A program made the translations under genes and the position numbers. This document shows, piece by piece, positions 9,664 through 20,243 of a DNA stretch of 64,000 nt. Within the stretch, counting starts at the first letter, position 1. The number at the start of each line of letters is the position of its first letter. The stretch comes from Larsenimonas rhizosphaerae (GTDB taxonomy: Bacteria; Pseudomonadota; Gammaproteobacteria; Pseudomonadales; Halomonadaceae), in contig NZ_JAMLJK010000001.1 in the NCBI RefSeq assembly GCF_023700005.1, positions 62,001 to 126,000 of the forward strand. Direction: 5' to 3'. The notes under the pieces are model-generated. The model did no database searches. It was not told the origin of the DNA and saw only the letters and a program-made list of their open reading frames with translations.

Positions 9664-9687
9664 ACGGGGCCCAAGGGCCCCGTTTCT
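9664..9687 (+). terminator. Hairpin terminator/attenuator between dnaN and recF
   Basis: A perfect 9-bp GC-rich stem (ACGGGGCCC, AA, GGGCCCCGT; 9664-9683) is followed by a short run TTCT. The weak U-tract suggests partial termination between dnaN and recF. Confidence 0.6.
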
Positions 9688-9702
9688 GGTTGATGCCTGC
9701 CT

Positions 9703-10788
9703 ATGCCACTTGATCAATTTCGCTGTACCGGGCTTCGTAACCTCGCCTCGGTAGACATGACACCCTCGGCCCATATCAATCTTATTACCGGAGCCAATGG
9801 CAGCGGTAAGACCAGTCTGCTTGAAGGTATTCATATTCTGGGCCTGGCTCGTTCCTTTCGAACGCATCAACTCAAGCAGGCGATCATGCATGACGAAGCT
9901 GCCCTGACGGTATTTGGCCGCCTCGCAGGTGAAGTGCCTGTACCCCTGGGAGTTCGCCGACTGCGGCAGGGGGAGGGCGTCGAGCTCAAAATGGATCGTC
10001 AGCGGGTAGACCGTGTTGCGGTACTGGCTGAAAAACTTCCCTTGCAACTGATCAATCCGGACGCCTTCAGACTGATTGATGGTGCTCCGGCAGCCCGTCG
10101 TGAATTCCTCGATTGGGGCGTGTTTCACGTGAAACATGAATTCTTCGATCTGTGGCGTGCTGCCCGCCGGGCACTGAAACATCGGAATGCGCTGCTCAGA
10201 CATGATAGAATGGACGGTCAGACACTTGACGCCTGGAACGTAGAGCTGGCGCGGTATGCAGAGCAGCTTGATGTGCTGCGACGTGACTATATTCAGTCCT
10301 TTCTGCCGGTGTTCGAGCAGTTGCTGAGCAGATTGATCAGCCTGCCGGATCTGCAGCTGCGTTACTACCGTGGATGGGACAAGGCACGTTCGCTGATTGA
10401 GGTGCTTGAGCAAAGCGCCACAACAGATCGGCAAATGGGCTTCACCCAGCAAGGCCCCCAGCGTGCTGATCTACGGCTCAGGGTGGGTACACGCCCGGCG
10501 GCACAGGTTCTGTCGCGCGGGCAGCAGAAGCTTGTAGTCAGTGCCATGAAGCTGGCCCAGGGGTGGTGGCTCGAACAGGCGACGGGGCGTCAATGCATCT
10601 ATTTGATTGATGACCTGGCAGCTGAACTTGACGAGGAGCACCGACAGGCATTCTGCGGTCTTCTTGAACACATGAAATGTCAGACTTTTCTTACCGGCAT
10701 TGATCGACATCTGCTGGATGACGTGTGGAGTGTGCCCGCTGATGTGGCCCACTTTCACGTCTCGGACGGACGATTAACGGCGGCGTGA
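9703..10788 (+). CDS. recF: DNA replication and repair protein RecF
   Basis: A 361-residue SMC-like ATPase that helps load RecA at gaps, with RecO and RecR. It has Walker A GANGSGKTSLLEGI (about residues 29-42), a signature region LSRGQQKLVVSAMKLAQ and Walker B IYLIDDLAAELD. Length fits the family. The ribosome binding site is poor, suggesting coupling or low expression. The stretch encoding VFHVKH (about residues 140-145) is an exact parS palindrome, so the coding sequence carries a second, non-coding signal. It ends 18 bp before the chosen gyrB start. Confidence 0.97.
   Translation: MPLDQFRCTGLRNLASVDMTPSAHINLITGANGSGKTSLLEGIHILGLARSFRTHQLKQAIMHDEAALTVFGRLAGEVPVPLGVRRLRQGEGVELKMDRQRVDRVAVLAEKLPLQLINPDAFRLIDGAPAARREFLDWGVFHVKHEFFDLWRAARRALKHRNALLRHDRMDGQTLDAWNVELARYAEQLDVLRRDYIQSFLPVFEQLLSRLISLPDLQLRYYRGWDKARSLIEVLEQSATTDRQMGFTQQGPQRADLRLRVGTRPAAQVLSRGQQKLVVSAMKLAQGWWLEQATGRQCIYLIDDLAAELDEEHRQAFCGLLEHMKCQTFLTGIDRHLLDDVWSVPADVAHFHVSDGRLTAA
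10121..10136. other. parS site 1 (exact), inside recF
   Basis: TGTTTCACGTGAAACA, a perfect 16-bp palindrome identical to the widely conserved chromosomal parS that ParB binds (known from Bacillus and many other bacteria). It lies within recF codons for VFHVKH. Confidence 0.85.
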
Positions 10789-13224
<2,436 letters not shown>

Positions 13225-13239
13225 GTTCTGATGAATCAA

Positions 13240-13255
13240 TGTTTCACGTGAAACA
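13240..13255. other. parS site 2 (exact), between gyrB and its terminator
   Basis: TGTTTCACGTGAAACA in the 16 bp right after the gyrB stop, directly before the terminator hairpin at 13261. Perfect match to the parS consensus. Confidence 0.85.
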
Positions 13256-13260
13256 TTCTG

Positions 13261-13286
13261 GCCGGCGCATTGCGCCGGCTTTTTTT
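13261..13286 (+). terminator. Rho-independent terminator of gyrB
   Basis: GCCGGCGCA and TGCGCCGGC form a strong GC stem with a very small loop, followed by seven T. Confidence 0.88.
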
Positions 13287-13368
13287 ATGCATATTCGGAC
13301 TCGGAGGCCTGCCTGAATCTACGTTATGATGATCAAAGTCATCGAGATAATCAGATAGGGAGAATTGC

Positions 13369-14325
13369 ATGGCACCGAAGGTATATGTAGATGGTCAGTC
13401 AGGTACAGCCGGACTTCGTTTGATGGATTATCTCGCTGTACGCGATGACATCGAGCTGCTGCGCATTGATGAAGAAAAGCGCAGGGACGCCAGTGAGCGG
13501 GCGCGACTGATCAACGCCTCCGATATTACATTTCTCTGCCTGCCCGACGATGCATCACGCGAAGCCGTGGCAATGCTTGAAAATCCTGATACCACTGTCA
13601 TCGATGCCAGTACGGCATTTCGTACCGATCCATCATGGGCTTATGGACTGCCCGAACTTGCCAGCGGGCAACGCGAAGCGATTCGTGCCAGTCATCGCAT
13701 TGCCAACCCGGGATGTCATGCAACGGCGTTCATTCTTCTGACACGCCCTTTGGTTGATGCCGGCCTTCTCCCTGAAGACAGTCTGTTAAGTGCGACGTCA
13801 CTGACCGGGTACAGTGGTGGTGGCAAGCAGATGATTGCCCAGTACGAGGCCGCAGATAATTCTCGCCTTGATAGCCCGCGGAGCTATGCGCTTGGGCTTG
13901 AGCACAAGCATCTTCCGGAAATGTCACTTCATGCGCGACTGGGTCATGCCCCAGTCTTCGTGCCAGTCGTAGGCTCTTTTCTGAAGGGACTGACGGTCAG
14001 TATCCCGTTGCATGCGGCGCAGCTGAAAGGCGGCACCACTACGCTGGATATCGTCAATGCCTACAAGGCTCACTACGACGGAGAACAGTTCGTTCGAGTG
14101 ATGAATGCAGACGACGATGCTTCCAATCTTGATCAGGGATTTTTTGATGTTCAGGGATGCAATGATACCAATCGGGTCGACCTGTTCGTGTTTGGTAACA
14201 GCCAGCGCATGACCCTGATGGCCCGCCTGGATAACCTGGGCAAGGGCGCGGCTGGAGCGGCGGTCCAGTGCATGAATATCCGACTGGGAGTCGACGAATC
14301 ACGAGGTCTTGATATCGAGCGTTAA
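13369..14325 (+). CDS. argC: N-acetyl-gamma-glutamyl-phosphate reductase, short (type 2) form
   Basis: Reduces N-acetylglutamyl phosphate with NADPH in arginine synthesis. The 318-residue protein is the shorter type 2 ArgC. It has an N-terminal nucleotide-binding region beginning [19 protein letters not shown], the catalytic cysteine in NPGCHATA (about residue 117), TGYSGGGKQ and the region [17 protein letters not shown] lies 6 nt before the ATG. It stands alone between the gyrB terminator and a bidirectional terminator shared with gmhB. Confidence 0.93.
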   Translation: MAPKVYVDGQSGTAGLRLMDYLAVRDDIELLRIDEEKRRDASERARLINASDITFLCLPDDASREAVAMLENPDTTVIDASTAFRTDPSWAYGLPELASGQREAIRASHRIANPGCHATAFILLTRPLVDAGLLPEDSLLSATSLTGYSGGGKQMIAQYEAADNSRLDSPRSYALGLEHKHLPEMSLHARLGHAPVFVPVVGSFLKGLTVSIPLHAAQLKGGTTTLDIVNAYKAHYDGEQFVRVMNADDDASNLDQGFFDVQGCNDTNRVDLFVFGNSQRMTLMARLDNLGKGAAGAAVQCMNIRLGVDESRGLDIER

Positions 14326-14345
14326 GTGATCAGCCAATTAAATAA

Positions 14346-14361
14346 TGTTTCACATGAAACA
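14346..14361 (+). other. parS-like site 3 (one substitution)
   Basis: TGTTTCACATGAAACA differs from parS by one central base (CACATG for CACGTG). The same variant, in the other orientation, occurs at 27385, and again at 32924, which argues against chance. Confidence 0.65.
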
Positions 14362-14366
14362 TGGAA

Positions 14367-14394
14367 AAAGATGCCCCTCAGGGGCATCTTTCTT
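14367..14394. terminator. Bidirectional terminator between argC and gmhB
   Basis: AAAGATGCCCC, loop TCA, GGGGCATCTTT, with T-rich flank on both strands. It serves argC on plus and gmhB on minus; the last base of the gmhB stop codon adjoins it. Confidence 0.85.
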
Positions 14395-14960
14395 TACGGT
14401 GTGTCTGCATGACAGTCAAGAAGACGAGCAGCAAATTCTGCCAGTGATTCGCTCACGATTACGCTATCTGGATGTGACAGGGCGGCAAGCTCATGACTTG
14501 TTTTTTCACCCTTCCCGGTCCTGACCAGCGCCAGACGACACCCAACCCTGTCGCCTGCCTGAAGATCGCGCAGGCTGTCACCAACCATCCAGCTGCTTTT
14601 CAGGTCCTGATAGCCAAGTGTGTCGCGTATGCTTTCCAGCAGGCCAGGGGACGGCTTTCTGCAGTGGCAGTTGTCTTTCGGGCCGTGGGGGCACCAGGCA
14701 ATATGCGAAATATGACCGCCTGCCTTCTCTACCAGTGAGCACATTTTGCTGTGCATCGCCGCCAGGGTTGCTTCATCAAAAAGCTGCCGAGCGATACCTG
14801 ACTGGTTGGTCGCGACAGCAATTGTATACCCTGCATTATAGAGTGCTGCGATAGCCTCGATAGCACCAGGTATCGGTATCCACTCATCTACCGATTTGAT
14901 GTAATGTGGGGAGTCTTCATTAATGACGCCATCACGGTCCAGAATAATCAACGAATGCAT
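14394..14960 (-). CDS. gmhB: D-glycero-beta-D-manno-heptose 1,7-bisphosphate 7-phosphatase
   Basis: Removes the 7-phosphate in ADP-heptose synthesis for the lipopolysaccharide inner core. The 188-residue HAD-family protein has DRDGVINED at the N-terminus (catalytic aspartates), ATNQSGIAR, the Zn-binding cysteine/histidine loop CPHGPKDNCHCRKPSPG and VGDSLRDLQAG. I chose the ATG at 14960, which begins MHSLIILDRDG, instead of the 17-codon longer frame. It works with HldE and HldD encoded at 39-40 kb and 31 kb. It is separated from them here, as gmhB often is; its divergent neighbour is gbdR. Confidence 0.93.
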   Translation of the reverse strand: MHSLIILDRDGVINEDSPHYIKSVDEWIPIPGAIEAIAALYNAGYTIAVATNQSGIARQLFDEATLAAMHSKMCSLVEKAGGHISHIAWCPHGPKDNCHCRKPSPGLLESIRDTLGYQDLKSSWMVGDSLRDLQAGDRVGCRLALVRTGKGEKTSHELAALSHPDSVIVSESLAEFAARLLDCHADTP

Positions 14961-15224
14961 GGCGGACAGGCTTCCTGATGCGGGACAGATCCAAAAAAAG
15001 CCATGACACATAGCTTTGGATGCAGTGGTTATAAGAAGGGGCTATCCGCCATCGTATCAACGATGGAGATAATTGATATAACAGAGCGACTTAAAGGTGT
15101 GATTATTTACCCTGACCTGATGTTGTAACGCACACCTGCCTTGCACACTCCACCGGACACGCACTTCCGGGCCAGAATATCCGATAACAAGCAATAAATA
15201 GAAAAATGGTTGAGGAGATATTTC

Positions 15225-16355
15225 ATGACAAACAGTACGTTGTATCAGGGCGCAGACCCGTCTCCCCACCCACGATGTATGGGATTCCTGCTTCTTGAAA
15301 ATTTCACCCTGATTTCACTGGCTTCTGCGATTGAGCCCTTGCGTATGGCCAATCAACTGGCAGGCGAGGAATTGTATCGCTGGTATACCATCAGCGCCGA
15401 TGGTCAGCCCCTCCGTGCCAGTGACGGCTTGATGGTCACGCCCGATGAATCCTTCAGTACGGTGCCGTCGCTGGATGATGTAGTGGTTTGCGGTGGCGTT
15501 GCTCCTGGTCGCTACGTTACGCGAAGCCATGTGGTATGGCTTCAGCAGCAGGCGCGACGTCTTTCCCGCATGGGGGCTGTTTGTACCGGCAGCTGGGCGC
15601 TGGCTCGAGCCGGTCTGCTTGATGGATATGAAAGCAGCACGCACTGGGAGTGCATGGCCTCCATGCAGGAAGCCTTTCCCGGTATTGCGCTGACGACACG
15701 GTTATTCTGTATTGACCGGAATCGGTTCACCGCATCAGGTGGCACGGCGCCGATGGACATGATGCTCAACGTCATTGCTCACGATCATGGGCGTGAACTG
15801 GCGGCTGGCATATCGGAAATGTTTATTTATGAGCGAATGCGTAACGAGCAGGATCACCAGCGTGTTCCCCTCAAGCACGTCCTTGGAACGACCCAGCCCA
15901 AGTTGCTTGATACCGTGGCATTGATGGAATCCAATCTTGAAGAGCCGATCAGCCTGTGTGAGCTGGCGCGCTATGTTGATGTATCACGTCGTCAGCTTGA
16001 GCGCCTGTTTCAGAAATACCTTCAATGCTCGCCTTCCCGATATTATCTGAAGCTTCGCCTGACGCGTGCCAGACAGCTGCTCAAGCAGACATCCCTGTCG
16101 ATCATTGATGTCGCCTCGGCCTGCGGGTTTGTTTCCACGCCCCATTTTTCCAAGTGCTACCGGGAGTTCTTTGGTGTCCCCCCCCGTGATGAACGCCTGG
16201 GCGTACTGTCTCGCAAGCAGCAGGAACAGACATTGGCCATTAGCCAGGCGCCACCGGTGCTTTCCCTGACGGAAACGCGGTTTTCAAGTGCCCAGCTGGC
16301 GCTTTCAAATGCCCTTGGCGAACCGACCTACGCCAGTATTCGTGTACCTCATTAG
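15225..16355 (+). CDS. gbdR: GbdR-like AraC-family activator of glycine betaine catabolism
   Basis: A 376-residue regulator with an N-terminal DJ-1/PfpI-like domain (MGFLLLENFTLISLASAIEPL; GAVCTGSWALARAGLLDG around residues 115-135) and a C-terminal AraC helix-turn-helix pair (SRRQLERLFQKYL; IDVASACGFVSTPHFSKCYR). This architecture and the position beside dgc and gbc genes match Pseudomonas GbdR, which senses betaine and dimethylglycine and activates these genes. GAGGAGA precedes the ATG at 15225; a 5-codon TTG extension was dropped. The 50-bp palindromic terminator follows. Confidence in the family is high; in the exact effector, moderate. Confidence 0.88.
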   Translation: MTNSTLYQGADPSPHPRCMGFLLLENFTLISLASAIEPLRMANQLAGEELYRWYTISADGQPLRASDGLMVTPDESFSTVPSLDDVVVCGGVAPGRYVTRSHVVWLQQQARRLSRMGAVCTGSWALARAGLLDGYESSTHWECMASMQEAFPGIALTTRLFCIDRNRFTASGGTAPMDMMLNVIAHDHGRELAAGISEMFIYERMRNEQDHQRVPLKHVLGTTQPKLLDTVALMESNLEEPISLCELARYVDVSRRQLERLFQKYLQCSPSRYYLKLRLTRARQLLKQTSLSIIDVASACGFVSTPHFSKCYREFFGVPPRDERLGVLSRKQQEQTLAISQAPPVLSLTETRFSSAQLALSNALGEPTYASIRVPH

Positions 16356-16370
16356 CAGGAAGTATTATTC

Positions 16371-16420
16371 CCCGCTGACAAAAAAGGCCCGGTGATCACC
16401 GGGCCTTTTTTGTCAGCGGG
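16371..16420. terminator. 50-bp perfect palindrome, terminator of gbdR
   Basis: 25 bases from CCCGCTGACA to GGTGA at 16371-16395 are followed by their exact reverse complement at 16396-16420, with no spacer. It includes A6 and T6 tracts around GGCCCGGTGATCACCGGGCC, so it can terminate in both directions. It lies between gbdR and the betaine operon, both on plus, so insulation of the operon from gbdR read-through is the likely role. The length and perfection are unusual. Confidence 0.88.
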
Positions 16421-16540
16421 TCCATTATGCCTGAGCGCGACAATGTTGACGCTTTTGGAATGATCTTCGTCGCATACAGGCGTCGTGGGGCAGGGGGGCG
16501 GGGATATGCTGGCCGCATAACCTGATTAGTGGAGAACACC

Positions 16541-17518
16541 ATGACCCCGTCCGAACTGCACGACGACGCTATCATCATCGATGGCCTGATTATCGCTAAA
16601 TGGGAGCGCGCGCTGCTGGAAGACATGCGTAAAGGCGGTCTTACTGCGGCAAACTGCACTGTGTCAGTGTGGGAGGGGTTCAAGGCCACCGTCGATAATA
16701 TTGTCCGCACTCAGGCGTTGATGGATGAGTGCAGTGACCTTGTTCGTCCGGTGCATACCACGGCGGACATTACCAAAGCCAAGGAAGAAGGCAAGACAGG
16801 CATCATCTTCGGCTTCCAGAACGCACAGGCGTTTGAAGACCAGATCGGTTATGTCGAGATCTTCAAGAAGCTTGGCGTGGGCATCGTTCAGATGTGCTAC
16901 AACACCCAGAATATGGTCGGTACCGGCTGTTACGAGCGTGATGGCGGTCTGTCAGGGTTCGGTCGCGAAATCGTGGCGGAAATGAACCGGGTCGGCATGA
17001 TGTGTGATCTGTCTCACGTCGGTGCCAACACCAGCAGGGAAGTCATTCTCGAGTCCAAGCAACCGGTCTGCTACTCACACTGTCTGCCATCCGGCCTGAA
17101 GGAACACCCGCGCAACAAGTCCGACGAGGAACTGAAATTCATCGCCGATAACGGCGGCTTTGTTGGCGTCACCATGTTCACTCCTTTCCTGCGTGCCGGT
17201 GTTAACGCCACCGTGGACGATTACGTTGAAGCCATCGAGTACATCATGAATATCGTGGGCGAAGACGCGATCGGTATCGGCACCGATTTCACACAGGGCC
17301 ACGATCAGCAGTTCTTCGAGTGGCTTACGCATGACAAGGGCTATGCACGTCGCCTGACCAGCTTTGGGGAAATCATCAATCCCAAGGGTATCCGTACCGT
17401 TGGCGAGTTCCCGAACCTGACTGAAGCGCTTCTCCGTCGCGGCATGAGCGAGCGACAGGTCCGCAAGATCATGGGCGAAAACTGGGTGCGCGTACTGCGT
17501 GACGTCTGGGGCGCCTGA
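16541..17518 (+). CDS. M19 (membrane dipeptidase)-like protein of the dgc operon
   Basis: A 325-residue protein of the renal/membrane dipeptidase family, first gene of the dimethylglycine operon. As I recall, P. aeruginosa PA5396 occupies the same position. It retains DLSHVG, the YSHCLPSGLKEHPRNKSDEE region and GIGTDFTQGHD, which carry later metal and substrate residues of M19 enzymes. However, the N-terminal DGHNDL-type metal motif is replaced by DGLIIAKW (residues 14-21), so the first His and Asp ligands are absent. The substrate is unknown and may not be a dipeptide. GGAGA precedes the ATG at 16541. A poor promoter candidate (TATGCT at 16505-16510) lies upstream. Confidence 0.82.
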   Translation: MTPSELHDDAIIIDGLIIAKWERALLEDMRKGGLTAANCTVSVWEGFKATVDNIVRTQALMDECSDLVRPVHTTADITKAKEEGKTGIIFGFQNAQAFEDQIGYVEIFKKLGVGIVQMCYNTQNMVGTGCYERDGGLSGFGREIVAEMNRVGMMCDLSHVGANTSREVILESKQPVCYSHCLPSGLKEHPRNKSDEELKFIADNGGFVGVTMFTPFLRAGVNATVDDYVEAIEYIMNIVGEDAIGIGTDFTQGHDQQFFEWLTHDKGYARRLTSFGEIINPKGIRTVGEFPNLTEALLRRGMSERQVRKIMGENWVRVLRDVWGA

Positions 17519-17577
17519 TACGCCACCAGAGTACTGGATTCATCTGAAACAACGACAAGAACATGAGGTTAGACACC

Positions 17578-18111
17578 GTGACGACTACTGCTCCCCAACT
17601 GCCGATCGAAGTCGACAGCGAAACAGGCATCTGGACCACCGATGCACTGCCGATGCTGTATGTACCGCGCCATTTCTTCATCAATAACCATGTGGCCGTG
17701 GAAGAAGCGCTCGGTGCCGAGAAATATGCCGAAATTCTCTATCACGCCGGTTACAAGAGTGCCTGGCACTGGTGTGAAAAGGAGGCTGAAATTCACGGCC
17801 TTCAGGGCGTGGACGTCTTCGAGCACTATATGAAGCGTTTGTCTCAGCGTGGCTGGGGATTGTTCATTACCGAAGAGATTGATCTCGAGAATGGTACCGC
17901 GAGCGTACGCCTTGAGCACAGTGCCTTCGTTTATCAGATGGGCAAGGTCGATCGGAAGATCGAATACATGTTCACTGGCTGGTTTGCCGGTGCCATGGAT
18001 CAGATTCTTGCAGCTGGTGGAAGCAGTCTGCGTACCCAGGCCGAGCAGGTCCAGAGCGGCGCCGAATCCGGGTGTGATGTTGGCCGGTTCAAGGTTGCGC
18101 CGACTAGCTGA
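17578..18111 (+). CDS. DUF5943-type conserved protein of the dgc operon, function unknown
   Basis: A 177-residue soluble protein with no catalytic motif that I recognise. Conserved-looking features are VDSETGIWTTDALPMLYVPR near the N-terminus, a central HWCEKEA segment, and GLQGVDVFEHYMKRLSQRGWG. A related protein sits at the same place in the Pseudomonas dgc operon (PA5397, as I recall; family name from memory). The fold may resemble the 4-vinyl reductase/heme-NO-type domains, but that is only an impression. I chose the GTG at 17578, with GAGGT 8 nt upstream, over an ATG at 17563 that lacks a site. It lies 59 bp after the M19-like gene and 11 bp before dgcA. Confidence 0.72.
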   Translation: MTTTAPQLPIEVDSETGIWTTDALPMLYVPRHFFINNHVAVEEALGAEKYAEILYHAGYKSAWHWCEKEAEIHGLQGVDVFEHYMKRLSQRGWGLFITEEIDLENGTASVRLEHSAFVYQMGKVDRKIEYMFTGWFAGAMDQILAAGGSSLRTQAEQVQSGAESGCDVGRFKVAPTS

Positions 18112-18122
18112 GGAGAGAGAAT

Positions 18123-20195
18123 ATGGCCTTTGAAGCAATGTTTGAGCCGATCAAGATCGGTAGCCAGACAATCCGTAACCGGGTAGTGAGCACCGCGCAT
18201 GCCGAGGTGTATGCCACCGACGGCGGAATGACATCCGAACGTTACGTCAAATACTACGAAGAAAAAGCCAAGGGTGGGTGCGGACTGTGCATCTGTGGTG
18301 GCTCATCGGTCGTATCGATCGATAGTCCTCAGGGCTGGTGGAGTTCGGTCAACCTGTCGACGGATCGGATCATTCCGCACTTTCAGAATCTGGCAGATGC
18401 CGTGCACAAGCATGGCGGCAAGATCATGATTCAGATTACCCACATGGGGCGCCGCTCTCGCTGGGACGGATACGACTGGTCAACACTGCTGTCTCCTTCA
18501 GGTGTACGCGAACCGGTTCACCGCTCGACCTGCAAGACGATCGAAGAAGAAGAGATCTGGCGCATCATCGGCGACTTTGCCCAGGCAGCACGCCGGGCCA
18601 AGGAAGGCGGTCTGGACGGGGTTGAGCTGTCGGCAGTGCATCAGCACCTGGTCGACCAGTTCTGGAGTCCTCGCGTCAACAAGCGTACCGACCAATGGGG
18701 TGGCAGCTTTGAAAACCGGATGCGCTTTGGCATGGAAGTGCTGAAGGCGGTTCGGGAAGAAGTCGGCGATGAATTCGTGGTCGGCATGCGTATCACCGGC
18801 GATGAGTTCCATCCGGACGGTCTGGATCACGAGGAAATGAAACGGATCGCGGCTTATTACGACGCGACCGGCAAGGTCGATTTCTTCGGCGTTGTAGGGT
18901 CGGGTTGTGATACTCACAATACGCTCGCCAACGTTATTCCGAACATGAGCTATCCGCCGGAGCCCTTCCTGCATCTGGCCGCCGGTATCAAGACGGTCGT
19001 CTCGGTTCCGGTCATTCACGCCCAGAACATCAAGGATCCAAACCAGGCCACTCGTATCCTGGAAGCGGGCCACGTTGACCTGGTCGGGATGACTCGTGCG
19101 CACATTGCTGACCCGCATCTGATTGCCAAGATCAAGATGGGGCAGACGGATCAGATTCGTCAGTGTGTGGGTGCCAACTACTGCATCGACCGCCAGTATC
19201 AGGGGCTGGATGTACTGTGTATCCAGAACGGAGCAACGTCTCGCGAATACATGGGGCTGCCTCACATCATCGAAAAGACCAGGGGACCGCTTCGCAAGGT
19301 GGTTGTGGTCGGCGGTGGCCCCGGCGGGATGGAGGCAGCGCGCGTCAGTGCCGAACGTGGCCATGATGTAACACTGTTTGAAGCCAAGGATCAGATCGGT
19401 GGTCAGATCACCACGGCGTCACGTGCGCCGGGCCGCGATCAGATGGCGGGTATCACGCGCTGGTATCAGCTCGAGCTGGATCGCCTGGGGGTGGATATTC
19501 GCCTCAACACGCCCGCTGATGAAGCGACCATCAAGGACCTGCGCCCGGATATCGTTCTGCTGGCTACAGGTGGTGCGCCGCACATGACACAGGTGGCAGA
19601 CTGGGGATTTGATGAAGATCCCGAGAAAAGCCTGATTGTCAGCAGCTGGGATATTCTTGATGGCAAGGTTGAGCCGGCCAAAAACGTGCTGGTATTCGAT
19701 ACGATCTGTGAATTTTCCGGGGTGTCCGTAGCGGACTACATGGCCGACAAGGGCTCCCGGGTCGAGATCGTCACCGACGACATCAAGCCAGGTGCTGCAG
19801 TAGGAGGCACTACGTTCCCGACGTACTACCGCACGCTGTATGAGAAAGAAGTCATCATGACCTCCGACCTGGCCCTTCACAAGGTCTATCGCGAGGGCCC
19901 GGCGCTGGTGGCGGTACTCGAAAACGAGTACACCGGCCAAATGGAAGAGCGGGTCGTGGATCAGGTCGTGGTTGAAAACGGGGTCAAGCCCAGCGAAACG
20001 CTGTACTACACCCTGAAGCCACAATCGCGTAACCGCGGCCAGATGGACCTCGAAGCGCTGTATGCCATTGAACCCCAGCCCTGCCTGAGTGAGCCGGGAG
20101 AAGGCTTCCTGCTGTTCCGGATCGGCGACTGCACTGCACCGCGCAATACGCACGCTGCCATCTACGACGCCTTGCGCCTCTGCAAGGATTTCTGA
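18123..20195 (+). CDS. dgcA: Dimethylglycine dehydrogenase subunit DgcA (flavin/Fe-S oxidoreductase)
   Basis: A 690-residue protein with an N-terminal old-yellow-enzyme-type FMN barrel (FEPIKIGSQTIRNRVVSTAH; DGVELSAVHQHLVDQFWSP) and a C-terminal FAD/NAD-binding half starting KVVVVGGGPGGMEAARV (about residue 394). This is the trimethylamine dehydrogenase/dienoyl-CoA reductase architecture. It demethylates dimethylglycine to sarcosine together with DgcB. Between the halves is the Fe-S region CVGANYC then LC: cysteines at about 348, 354 and 366, but residue 351, a cysteine ligand in trimethylamine dehydrogenase, is alanine. GAGGAGAG precedes the ATG. A GC-only hairpin separates it from dgcB. Confidence 0.9.
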   Translation: MAFEAMFEPIKIGSQTIRNRVVSTAHAEVYATDGGMTSERYVKYYEEKAKGGCGLCICGGSSVVSIDSPQGWWSSVNLSTDRIIPHFQNLADAVHKHGGKIMIQITHMGRRSRWDGYDWSTLLSPSGVREPVHRSTCKTIEEEEIWRIIGDFAQAARRAKEGGLDGVELSAVHQHLVDQFWSPRVNKRTDQWGGSFENRMRFGMEVLKAVREEVGDEFVVGMRITGDEFHPDGLDHEEMKRIAAYYDATGKVDFFGVVGSGCDTHNTLANVIPNMSYPPEPFLHLAAGIKTVVSVPVIHAQNIKDPNQATRILEAGHVDLVGMTRAHIADPHLIAKIKMGQTDQIRQCVGANYCIDRQYQGLDVLCIQNGATSREYMGLPHIIEKTRGPLRKVVVVGGGPGGMEAARVSAERGHDVTLFEAKDQIGGQITTASRAPGRDQMAGITRWYQLELDRLGVDIRLNTPADEATIKDLRPDIVLLATGGAPHMTQVADWGFDEDPEKSLIVSSWDILDGKVEPAKNVLVFDTICEFSGVSVADYMADKGSRVEIVTDDIKPGAAVGGTTFPTYYRTLYEKEVIMTSDLALHKVYREGPALVAVLENEYTGQMEERVVDQVVVENGVKPSETLYYTLKPQSRNRGQMDLEALYAIEPQPCLSEPGEGFLLFRIGDCTAPRNTHAAIYDALRLCKDF

Positions 20196-20200
20196 GACCT

Positions 20201-20225
20201 GCCCGCGCGGTAATGCCGCGCGGGC
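20201..20225 (+). promoter_or_regulatory. Intercistronic hairpin between dgcA and dgcB
   Basis: GCCCGCGCGG, loop TAATG, CCGCGCGGGC: a perfect 10-bp GC-only stem just after the dgcA stop, with no U-tract. It sits 18 bp before the dgcB start and just upstream of its ribosome site. It is more likely an mRNA stability or processing element than a terminator. Confidence 0.6.
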
Positions 20226-20243
20226 TGTCCGGGAGGCTTTCCG

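Noticed and set aside
18498-20153. Two long minus-strand frames opposite dgcA
   Set aside because: Antisense to a protein with unmistakable OYE and FAD motifs; no start signals.
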